DNA from: Balneolales bacterium ANBcel1
GTDB lineage: Bacteria > Bacteroidota > Rhodothermia > Balneolales > Natronogracilivirgulaceae
DNA length: 64,000 nucleotides
Assembly (NCBI GenBank): GCA_029688905.1
Contig: JARULB010000001.1
Location: 248,001 to 312,000 of the forward strand
Direction: 5' to 3'
A program made the position numbers and the translations under genes. Position 1 is the first letter of the stretch. The number at the start of each line of letters is the position of its first letter. Positions 8,005 to 16,201 of this stretch are shown piece after piece. The notes beneath the pieces were generated by a model. It did not search any database and was not told the DNA's origin. It saw nothing but the letters and a program-made list of their open reading frames with translations.

Positions 8005-8618
8005 CAGATATCGTAGGAGACTTCGATAATGATTTCCGCCGAATAGAACCCGGCGTCCTGGCTCTCACCCACCTCAATGGAGCCGCCAAGAAACAGGTAG
8101 GCGCTTTCTCGGGGTGGCACATAGCCCGAGTGCGGCGGGGTAGGCGGCGGACCCGGAGGCCCTCCCGTCCTGCGAAAGATGGGAAAACGGGCCGAAGTGC
8201 CGGTAAACAGCTGTCGGAACGCCGGGGTGGTATTGCCGCTGCCCTGGTTGGCATACGCCCCCTGCAGGGTAAACTCCATCCGCTCATTCTCTTCGGTCGT
8301 CGGCAGCCCGCCGAGTGTCAGATACGGGGGCGCGTCCAGGGTCACAAACACATCCAGGTACCTGACCCCCTCGATCTCGACAATCACCACATCCTCGCTG
8401 TTAATATCAATTTCAACCAGCCCGTCACCCGAAATCAAAAAACCAAAGTCAAGTTCATCGTTGCCGCTCAGGGGGGTGAGCACCAGCGAATAGTGGCCCA
8501 TGGGATCATCTTCGGGGATGTAGTCGCCGAAATTGATCTGCGCGGCGGCCGGCACCGCAGCCGTCAGCCAGAGCAAGCCTGCCAGTGTCACTGCGGTATG
8601 TCGGTGCGTTGAAGCCAT
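8004..8618 (-). CDS. Pilin-like secreted protein, DUF4402-related, Pro-rich insertion
   Basis: 204 residues with a signal peptide ending near AVPAAAQ. It follows the same plan as the two neighbouring subunits: an early LDFGFLISGDGLVEIDI strand, a mid-section starting YLDVFVTLDAPPYLTL, and a final YLFLGGSIEVGESQDAGFYS segment ending in a beta strand (IIIEVSYDI). A proline/glycine stretch (GGPPGPPPTPPHSGY, near residues 152-166) interrupts it and could be an exposed loop. It ends in a TGATG overlap with the next subunit gene. It lies in a three-gene run (9345 to 7447) with probable shared transcription. Confidence 0.65.
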   Translation of the reverse strand: MASTHRHTAVTLAGLLWLTAAVPAAAQINFGDYIPEDDPMGHYSLVLTPLSGNDELDFGFLISGDGLVEIDINSEDVVIVEIEGVRYLDVFVTLDAPPYLTLGGLPTTEENERMEFTLQGAYANQGSGNTTPAFRQLFTGTSARFPIFRRTGGPPGPPPTPPHSGYVPPRESAYLFLGGSIEVGESQDAGFYSAEIIIEVSYDI

Positions 8619-8706
8619 GGCAATTCAGGTTGCAGCAGATGGTGTGAGGAGGTCAATATACAGCGCTTCCGGCTCTCCGCCAACGAGAACCTGAGGCCGC
8701 GGGTAC

Positions 8707-9345
8707 TTACAGATACTCGATTTCTACCGTAAACTCGCCGTCGTAGGCGCCCTGGGTCGCCCCGCGGATGTCCACGCGGCCGCCGATCCAGAAGTAATAC
8801 TCGCCATCTTCGTTCAGCTGGAAATCGCGGTTCTCCAGTTCCAGCAGTTCGGACGAAGGCTGATCGTCGATGTCGTTGCCGGCCACTTCATAGAAAAATG
8901 TGAGGGTTTCGCCGCCCCCGATGCGGGTCAGTTCCCGCTCCTGCAGAAAGCTGATGCGGACCTCCGCGTTGGGTTCGCCCTCGGCGCGCATTTGTCCGGC
9001 ATTGATGCTGGTCATCGGATCTACCACGATCTCCTCCTCCCTGGTCACCTGCCGGTCGAGGACGATATCGCGCAGGGTGATCATCGCCACCTCCATGTCG
9101 GTCGTGGCCGTCACCGACGCCGAAACCGAAATCGTCGCCGTCACATCATCGTTATTGCCGTTGAACCCGTTCTGGGCCAGGGCCGGGACCGACGGCAGAA
9201 AAAGCAGCACGGCGAGGACCATTACGGCGGGTGGTAACAGCCGCGCCAGGCCACCACTAAGGGAGCCGTTCAAGCAGCCGGACCGCTTGCGCCGGATAAT
9301 CAGAAAAAAGGGCAAAAAAAGATTCAAAGCTTCTCCGTGTTGCAC
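8707..9345 (-). CDS. DUF4402-type pilin subunit, first gene of the subunit operon
   Basis: 212 residues from the ATG at 9345; a later in-frame ATG at 9222 directly precedes the hydrophobic core (VLAVLLFLPSVPALAQ) and could be the true start. The mature domain has the DUF4402 pattern: ITLRDIVLDRQ near the start, FLQERELTRIGGGE in the middle, and YYFWIGGRVDIRG followed by AYDGEFTVEIEYL at the end, closely like the end of the major pilin at 6475-7002. It heads a tight cluster of three subunit genes. The upstream region carries the motif shared with another surface gene of the locus (9412-9430). Confidence 0.75.
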   Translation of the reverse strand: MQHGEALNLFLPFFLIIRRKRSGCLNGSLSGGLARLLPPAVMVLAVLLFLPSVPALAQNGFNGNNDDVTATISVSASVTATTDMEVAMITLRDIVLDRQVTREEEIVVDPMTSINAGQMRAEGEPNAEVRISFLQERELTRIGGGETLTFFYEVAGNDIDDQPSSELLELENRDFQLNEDGEYYFWIGGRVDIRGATQGAYDGEFTVEIEYL

Positions 9346-9384
9346 CTGCGGACAGGTGTATGGATTTGTAGGTTGTTTTCGAGT

Positions 9385-9430
9385 GAAATATAAGGAATAA
9401 CCCCCGAAACGGCAGTTAGAATGGATTAAT
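9385..9430 (-). promoter_or_regulatory. Candidate promoter and upstream element shared with the 16202-19801 gene
   Basis: On the minus strand, ATTAATCCATTCTAACTGC (9412-9430) is followed after 22 bases by TATATTTC (9385-9392), which is near the Bacteroidota -7 element TAnnTTTG. The start codon of the subunit operon is about 40 bases further on. The same arrangement occurs at 19814-19860. Confidence 0.5.
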
Positions 9431-9505
9431 TCCCAGAGGTGTTTTATTAGATGGATTTAACATCGCAAGCGTTTTTGCCGGGGCTGATCCCGCGAGCCCG
9501 GGCCG

Positions 9506-12500
9506 TCATTTTACCAGGGTCATTTTACGTGTGGAAATCCCGTCTTCGGTAACCAGCCGATAGATATAGACACCTGAAGCGTGGTGTTCCGCACTCCAGC
9601 TTACCGTATGGCTGCCGGCGGAAAGCTCGCCGTCGATCAGAGTAGCCAGGCGCCGGCCCAACAAGTCAAAGACCTCGAGCCGCACCTGTCCGCTGCGGGG
9701 CAGTGTAAACGGGATGGATGTGGAGGGATTGAACGGATTCGGGTAGTTCTGAAGCAGCGCGGGTTCGTCCGGCAGATACGCCATCTCGCCGCGGGTGCTT
9801 ATCACAATGCTGAAACGCGGCTGACTCTGACCTGCTACCGCTTTTGCAGTCCGCGTGTCATGACCTGCCTTTTCATCTTCGGCGGCACCCTGACCGGCTT
9901 TTGTCGCCGGCTGTTCCGCACCGTCATGACCAGGAGTGCGGGCAATGCGGGAAGGCAGTCCGAACACCACGCCGGGCGAGGTATTCCGGTCAGGTCCCGC
10001 CGTATCCGCCGGACCTTCCGCAGTCTCCTTATGATCGTCACTGTCTTTCCGCTTTCCGGCGACCTGATCCGACATAAGCGAGCCAGTGGTGGCGTGCCTG
10101 ACGACATACCGCTGCTCCTCCATCATGTTGACCGCGTGTCTTTCCTCATGATCCATCAGGATTAGCGTGTAGTCTTCGTTCCAGTTGGCCGACCGCTCCC
10201 AACTGATTTCGAATATCCCGGAATATGCCTGACCGTTTTCGGCGGCTCCGGCATAAAACGGCAAATTCAGCGTACCCGTCAGATTATTCGGCAGACTGTT
10301 GATGGCCTTACCGGCTTCTCCGGGCTTCATGGATGTCGCAGCGGTGATCCAGGTGTCGTTGAGCGGTTCCAGCAGATAGGCGTCGTAGCGGTCGTGCCCG
10401 GTGCGCCCTTCTTCGGACAACATGATCCACGAGCGGGCGTTCATTCCCGCTACGACAACTTTGAGGGCAAGAAGCTGCGGAGCGTCATCCCCCGTCGGCC
10501 GATGTTCCGAGGCAGTAACCAGATTCTGGCCTGCCTTGCCATAAAAGGTGCGGTCGGAACCCGTCTTCGCCTCGTTGGTAAACCCAAGCTGGGGACTGGC
10601 ACCACTGGCCTTTACCCAGAAAGCCTGAAACGGTGCTATGAGTCCGCCTGCAATTTCCGGATCGCCTGCCACTCCATTCCAGACACGGTAATAGCCCGAT
10701 CCGCCGTTTGCCGCAGGGTCCCAGATGTAAATGGTGTTGTCGATGCCGCTGCGCACCCATCCGGGGTCAGCGTCCCATGAAAGGGCCGAAGCGGTCGGGT
10801 TGCCCACCAGGTTCCAGCCCTCATCGACTCCCACCGAATCGACAAAAACGCCGTTGTCCACCTGAAACTCCCTCTCGGTAGCACTCAGGCCGGTGAAATC
10901 AAAGCGGTTGCCGCCATCGGCGTTGAAAGGATGTTCCTGGCCGGAGACAGTCATGTGCACCGGCAGCTGGTCGGGATACACCGACCCCGAGGAGCTGCCA
11001 TCCCGGTTCAGCCGCCCCGCCCCATCGAACAGATAGTGAAAGTAGCCGCGTCCGGCCGTAACCTGCTCATTGATGCTGCCCGGGGCACGCCAGCCCTGCT
11101 GGGTGGTTCCGGCTTCGGATTCGTCCCACCACATCAGGTTGGGCTGCAGGTTGTCGAAATCGGATCCGCTGAAGCCCTGGGTGACCAGGTTGCCGGAGAA
11201 CATGTCGGAGAAGTCGGTGGCGAGCGGAGAGGTGACGGAGCGCCAGCCTTTTTGCCCATCGAACCGGCGGCGCATTTCCAGCAGCGGGTTCTGGTCACTC
11301 AAATTAAGATACCGGACATCCGATTCCAGAAGAATTCTGGCGTTGCCTTCAAGTGAGATTTCGGCGCCATCCCGGATGGCGAACAGCGGACCGGCTGCAA
11401 CGGTAAGAAGCGCGTTGTTTTTGATTGAGAGGATGCCACCGTCGTCGATTTCCACTTCCAGGGCGGGAGAACCGGAAATCACCGGATCGTTGGCCGTTCC
11501 ATCGGGAATGGTGATGATGGATGTGGTGCCGGGAAGGGTTCCGGTGCTCCAGTTCGACACATTGAACCAGTCATCATCCACACTGCCTTCCCAGACAAAC
11601 GCATCGGGAGCGATGTACCGCAGCACCACCACACCGGTACCGCCGGCACCTCCTGCACCGCCGGCTCCGCTGCCTCCGCCGCCACCGCCGCCCGTATTGA
11701 CGGTTCCGGTGACACCAACCGGGCTCGCTCCACCCTGACCACCACCGCCGGTACCACCGCCTCCCTGTCCACCGGCAGCCTGAGCTCCGTTACTTCTTGA
11801 CCCTCCACCGCCGCCGCCGGCAAAGAAGCCGTTAACACCCACGGTGCTTCCGAAAAAGGCCGAATAATCCAGGCCCGTCCCACCGGAACCCCCGTCCCGG
11901 TTGTTTGCAGCGCTGCCTGCACTGCCCGCACCCCCGCCACCGCCGCCGGTCGGTACGTTCCCCTGTTCTGAGCCCGCGCCGCCATCGGTTCCCTGGCCCG
12001 GTTCACCGGCACCGCCGACGTTGCCGTTGTCACTACCGCCGCCACCCGAACCGCCTGACAAGCCGGCCGACTGCGACCCGCCTCCACCGCCACCGGTCGC
12101 GGTCAGTACCGATCCGTTCTCAAACCCGGAGTTGCCGCCGGAGCCCCCGCCGTTTGTACCGGTGCCTGCGGCACCACCGGCACCTACTGTGACCGTGATT
12201 TGCCCTGCGGCGGGCACGTCCTGCTCAAAAACCACTCCACCGGCGCCACCGCCGCCGCCGCCGGTTCCCCCGCCGCCGCCGCCACCGGCGACCACCAGTA
12301 CATCCACGCTCTCCACACCCAGCGGCAGGGTTGCCGTGCGGTTTGTGCCGCTTTCAAAAACCTGGACACAGTACACCGTGCCGTTATCCTCAAACTCGAT
12401 GGCGCGGTCGCCGATCTGCTCACACTGGCCGGTTTCATCCACAGTAAAAGCCTGAGTGGCGTTGGTTAGGGACGGGTTGGCCGCTTCCAGCAAATAGGTA

Positions 12501-15500
12501 TCGCTCAGGGACGCTGTAGCCCGGAAATTGGCTGCGGACTCCCCGTCGCCAACGGTTACCTGCGTAATATCCTGAGTGTCTGCGAAATCGCGGAAGGTGA
12601 CTCCCGCGGGTGCGGAACTCAGCGTAATATCCGTTTGGCCGCTGCTCAGCGCCTGGTTGCCGAACGCATCCCGAAGCGCTACGGTAATACGGGCGGAGGT
12701 CTGCCCGGGGGAAATAGCCCGTTCGGGAGTAGTAAAAACGATGTTGTCCGGATCGGCGGGGATGACCTCAAAGGAGGCGCTCACCGCATCAGTCGTGACC
12801 CCCGCAGCGTCAAACACAAGGGTGTAGCTGCCGGTCTGATTGATCACCAGATCATCGAAAACACCAATGCCGTTGGCGTTGGTGTTCACAGTCAGTGTTC
12901 CGGCATCAAAAGAGTATCCGCCCTGTTCACTTACGGTGACCGAAATCCCTTCAACCGGATTGCCCGACGCGTCGGTCACGATCACTGCCGGCGGACCCTG
13001 AACAGTCTGACCGGCGACCGATTCGGCAGGTTGCGTATTCACAGCCACTTCCTCGGCCTCCACTTGTGTGATTTCAAAAGTCTCACTTTGATCGGAATCC
13101 AGTCCGGAGGCGGTGGCGGTCAGCGTATAGGTACCGGGCTCATCCACGCTAAGGTCATCAAACGTAGCCACTCCGTTCACCGCGTTCACGGTAAGCGTAC
13201 CGAAAAGAGTGGCTCCAGCGGGATTTGTGAGCGCGACCGTGACCGGGTGGGTTGCGCTCGGCACCAGCTGATCGGCGTTATCGCGAATTTCAACTGTCAC
13301 CGGCGGGGTGATGGTTTGGTTGACGGTCGTCTCTGTGGGCTGGTCGGCGAAAGCCAGCCGGGTGGCGCCCACGACGTCAATCGCCGTTGTAAGCGACACC
13401 ACTTCATCGCCATTGGAGTCAAGCGCGGCGCCGCGGATGCGGATCACGCTGCCGTGCGTATCGTCGGCGTTATAGGTGACATCCACCGTGCCATCCTGTC
13501 CGGTGACGGCCTGCGTTGCCGGGGTGATGGATCCGCCGCCTTCGACAAGAGTAAGCGCGACGGTCACATCTTCCGCCGGATCAAAACTTTCGTCAAGAAC
13601 AAGAAAGGTGACGGTAGTCTGGCCGTCCGGTGCCACCGGGTCTTCGGAGATCGCGTCAATAAACAGGAAGTACACCTCCGTCGGGATTACCAGCACCTCG
13701 TTGGAAATATCGCTTTCGGCTTCGCCGGTATTTTGCGCGGTTGCGGTGATGATGACGCCCGGCTCCACCAGATCCCCGATGGTAAGTCCGCCTCCGTCAA
13801 TGGCCGGCTGTGAAAAGGAGGCTGAGGCGGAGGATGTTTCCAGCACCAGGTTGCCATCAATAAAGAACCGGTTGATATCGCCCGGATTTGCGGTGATGTC
13901 GATGGCATCGTTAAAATCGTTGACAAGCTGCTCGGCGGCTCCGTTTTCGATCACTGGAGGCGGGGCGGTTTGCTGGCTCTGGATGATGGCGGGATCCGAA
14001 GGGTCGCTTACCAGTTTGCCTCCGGCCTGGGCCGTTGCGGTAATCTGGTCACCGGTACTGTACACGGACAGGTCCACGCCCTCAAAGGTCCAGTTTCCGA
14101 ACGCGTCGGATGTGGTAGTACCGATCTGGTCTCCATTGATAAAGACTGTGATAAAAGCTCCCCCATCGTTGTCAAAACCGGTGATATCGGTGTTGGTCTG
14201 GCTGGTCAGATAGGTGCCGGTAATAACCGGCGGATCGGTTTTCTCCAGATTGGCCTCCCCGACGATCACCTCGTTGGATTTCAGGGAAACCATCTCATCT
14301 TCTGCGGAATCAAACGCTCTGGCGTAGATGATGTCGCCATCTGTCAGGGACACTCCCGCGTCAATCGTGACGGTGCGTGCGATGCTGTTGTCGTTGTTTT
14401 CGCCTATTTGGTTATCATCCGAATTGAGGTAGAGAAAAACCGTTGCGCTCTCTGTGGGAGCATCCACATCCACGCTGGTATCATTGGATGAAACTGACGG
14501 TGAGGTGATGACGGGCGGATCGGTCTGCGTGCCTCCATCCGACCTGAAAACAAAATCCGACTCACACTGATCTCCCCATTGTGCGGTTACCAGGAAATCC
14601 TCGTTGTTATAGGGATTTCCTCCGAAAGGTTGGTTATCCAGTGTAAAGTCAACATCTCCGGTCGCACCATCCTGAGTAAACACGGCATAATTGGTGACGC
14701 CATCGGGATTTTCATCCGCCAGGGTGGACGCGAACAGTACCGGCTGGCCATTTTCATCCGTCTGGTACAGGCGTATCACTAGATCTGCTTCCTGGGTATC
14801 GTCAGGCAAACCAGGAACAACACCGACAAAATTATTTCCCTGGTTATCGAGATTGATCGGCGGCACGGTACACACCGGTGCCTGGCCGAGCACGGTAACG
14901 GGATCACTGAAAGCGGACTGGCTCTTTCCCGTTGCGTCCGCCCGGGCTCGTACCTGCTCACTCTCCGTCAACCCTGGCGAGAGCGAAACGGTCCATGTGT
15001 TATCGGCCACGGTGGTATTATAGGTGGCGGTTCCACCATTGGTGACCTCTACGATTATGCTTGTGCCATCGGCTTCAATGCTGGTTCCGGATATTTCGGT
15101 GTCGCCGTCCAGAAGAGGCGTAGTTATGGAAGGAACCGATGTGACGATATCATCAAACCCCCCGTTTTCATCGAGGTTGTCGCCGCTGCTCAGGGGCATG
15201 GAACCCAGCACTGTTTGCACCGCGAGGTCCTCACTGCCGAAATCACCATCGGAAACACCGCCAATATCGCCGATGCGGCTTCCGGTCAGATACGCACCGC
15301 TGGCGCTGGTAATGGTGGTAGCGGCCACTCGGAAATTCTGGCTGGAATTGAAGGGCATAATACTCCATGGCACATAATAGTCGTAAAACGCATATTGGCC
15401 GGAGCCGAAGTTGCCGGCAAAGGCTTTCTGGAAGTGGCTGTCAAGGGGCAGCCTGGTGGAGAGCAGGGTATTTCCGTTGCTGTCGTAGATCTGAATTCCC

Positions 15501-16018
15501 TGCTGCCCGCCGCCGGTTCGCAGTATGACCTCGTAATCGGGAGTTCCGTTGAGCTGTGTGTCAAACAGAAAACTGTATCCCTTGGAAGCGTTGGAGTAAT
15601 CCACCAGCCTGAGGCGGAACAGCAAGTTGGTGCCATCGCTGAACATGAACGCCCCGGGGTCTTCGTAGCTACCAGCCTGGACACCGACCAGGTCGGTGTG
15701 CGCGCCCCCGGTAGCAGCATCCCCGGCTTCCTCCTGGAAAAGTACCGGCAGTGGATGGTAGTTGATTTCACTGGCCGCACCGTAATCGATATTGGCAGGG
15801 CTGAAGCCGGTGGCATCGGCGGATACGAAACCATCACCATTGGGATCCAGAATGGCATTTCCGCTTCCTGTTGCCGGCTTGAAAATCTGTCCGGGAGTCT
15901 GTGCCAGGGTTTCTCCGGGAAGATGGATGCCAATCAGAACCGCAATCAATACCACCCACATATATGGGCGGCCGGCACTGCATGTATTATTTCCCCGTAA
16001 AAAGATCAGCGTGAGCAT
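9506..16018 (-). CDS. Giant type IX-secreted adhesin-like protein with Ig-like repeats and glycine-rich block
   Basis: 2170 residues. The signal peptide core is VVLIAVLIGIHLPGETLAQ; an ATG at 15961 directly before it is an alternative start. An N-terminal region of about 250 residues carries a DPNGDGFVSAD calcium-binding-like loop. Several Ig-like or invasin-like repeats follow (stretches such as TYTLTATASGLDSDQSETF and TVTFLVLDESF). A strongly glycine-rich block spans about residues 1240-1465, then a long beta region holds a GQKGWRSVTSPL segment shared with the neighbouring 1200-residue protein. The end has the NYPNPFNPSTSIPFTLP block and a tail ending YIYRL...STRKMTLVK, a type A sorting signal of type IX secretion. 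It would be exported through the type IX machinery, not the usher, and anchored or released at the surface. The ligand is unknown. Confidence 0.8.
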   Translation of the reverse strand: MLTLIFLRGNNTCSAGRPYMWVVLIAVLIGIHLPGETLAQTPGQIFKPATGSGNAILDPNGDGFVSADATGFSPANIDYGAASEINYHPLPVLFQEEAGDAATGGAHTDLVGVQAGSYEDPGAFMFSDGTNLLFRLRLVDYSNASKGYSFLFDTQLNGTPDYEVILRTGGGQQGIQIYDSNGNTLLSTRLPLDSHFQKAFAGNFGSGQYAFYDYYVPWSIMPFNSSQNFRVAATTITSASGAYLTGSRIGDIGGVSDGDFGSEDLAVQTVLGSMPLSSGDNLDENGGFDDIVTSVPSITTPLLDGDTEISGTSIEADGTSIIVEVTNGGTATYNTTVADNTWTVSLSPGLTESEQVRARADATGKSQSAFSDPVTVLGQAPVCTVPPINLDNQGNNFVGVVPGLPDDTQEADLVIRLYQTDENGQPVLFASTLADENPDGVTNYAVFTQDGATGDVDFTLDNQPFGGNPYNNEDFLVTAQWGDQCESDFVFRSDGGTQTDPPVITSPSVSSNDTSVDVDAPTESATVFLYLNSDDNQIGENNDNSIARTVTIDAGVSLTDGDIIYARAFDSAEDEMVSLKSNEVIVGEANLEKTDPPVITGTYLTSQTNTDITGFDNDGGAFITVFINGDQIGTTTSDAFGNWTFEGVDLSVYSTGDQITATAQAGGKLVSDPSDPAIIQSQQTAPPPVIENGAAEQLVNDFNDAIDITANPGDINRFFIDGNLVLETSSASASFSQPAIDGGGLTIGDLVEPGVIITATAQNTGEAESDISNEVLVIPTEVYFLFIDAISEDPVAPDGQTTVTFLVLDESFDPAEDVTVALTLVEGGGSITPATQAVTGQDGTVDVTYNADDTHGSVIRIRGAALDSNGDEVVSLTTAIDVVGATRLAFADQPTETTVNQTITPPVTVEIRDNADQLVPSATHPVTVALTNPAGATLFGTLTVNAVNGVATFDDLSVDEPGTYTLTATASGLDSDQSETFEITQVEAEEVAVNTQPAESVAGQTVQGPPAVIVTDASGNPVEGISVTVSEQGGYSFDAGTLTVNTNANGIGVFDDLVINQTGSYTLVFDAAGVTTDAVSASFEVIPADPDNIVFTTPERAISPGQTSARITVALRDAFGNQALSSGQTDITLSSAPAGVTFRDFADTQDITQVTVGDGESAANFRATASLSDTYLLEAANPSLTNATQAFTVDETGQCEQIGDRAIEFEDNGTVYCVQVFESGTNRTATLPLGVESVDVLVVAGGGGGGGTGGGGGGAGGVVFEQDVPAAGQITVTVGAGGAAGTGTNGGGSGGNSGFENGSVLTATGGGGGGSQSAGLSGGSGGGGSDNGNVGGAGEPGQGTDGGAGSEQGNVPTGGGGGGAGSAGSAANNRDGGSGGTGLDYSAFFGSTVGVNGFFAGGGGGGSRSNGAQAAGGQGGGGTGGGGQGGASPVGVTGTVNTGGGGGGGSGAGGAGGAGGTGVVVLRYIAPDAFVWEGSVDDDWFNVSNWSTGTLPGTTSIITIPDGTANDPVISGSPALEVEIDDGGILSIKNNALLTVAAGPLFAIRDGAEISLEGNARILLESDVRYLNLSDQNPLLEMRRRFDGQKGWRSVTSPLATDFSDMFSGNLVTQGFSGSDFDNLQPNLMWWDESEAGTTQQGWRAPGSINEQVTAGRGYFHYLFDGAGRLNRDGSSSGSVYPDQLPVHMTVSGQEHPFNADGGNRFDFTGLSATEREFQVDNGVFVDSVGVDEGWNLVGNPTASALSWDADPGWVRSGIDNTIYIWDPAANGGSGYYRVWNGVAGDPEIAGGLIAPFQAFWVKASGASPQLGFTNEAKTGSDRTFYGKAGQNLVTASEHRPTGDDAPQLLALKVVVAGMNARSWIMLSEEGRTGHDRYDAYLLEPLNDTWITAATSMKPGEAGKAINSLPNNLTGTLNLPFYAGAAENGQAYSGIFEISWERSANWNEDYTLILMDHEERHAVNMMEEQRYVVRHATTGSLMSDQVAGKRKDSDDHKETAEGPADTAGPDRNTSPGVVFGLPSRIARTPGHDGAEQPATKAGQGAAEDEKAGHDTRTAKAVAGQSQPRFSIVISTRGEMAYLPDEPALLQNYPNPFNPSTSIPFTLPRSGQVRLEVFDLLGRRLATLIDGELSAGSHTVSWSAEHHASGVYIYRLVTEDGISTRKMTLVK
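11620..12290 (-). repeat. Glycine-codon low-complexity block inside the giant adhesin
   Basis: About 670 bases of GGN-rich, interrupted repeat encode runs of up to six glycines separated by short polar inserts. The plus strand shows CCGCCG runs. It encodes a glycine-rich domain and is a likely site of copy-number change and assembly error. Confidence 0.7.
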
Positions 16019-16201
16019 CTATTGGCTTCCAGATAGACCTTATTTGCTAATGACTCGATTCGATATTGACGCTATTTAATCCAGAGCCTGACTGTGAATA
16101 ATATAGTAAATAAACACAAGCCCGGGTATTATAATGCATTAATGAGCAACACGAAATTCCCCCCTATTGATGTGCTATCCAGTCGGCCGGTGACTCGGTT
16201 T

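Noticed and set aside
11620-12290. Repeated CCGCCG/GGCGGC pattern as a possible CRISPR or microsatellite
   Set aside because: No constant repeat-spacer periodicity is present; it encodes a glycine-rich domain in frame.
11901-12455. Proline-rich plus-strand frame that could be read as a Pro-rich surface protein
   Set aside because: It is the complement of the glycine-codon block (GGN read as CCN), so the proline richness is an artefact.
12635-13813. 392-codon plus-strand frame
   Set aside because: Antisense to the Ig-like repeats of the giant adhesin; no coherent domain pattern.
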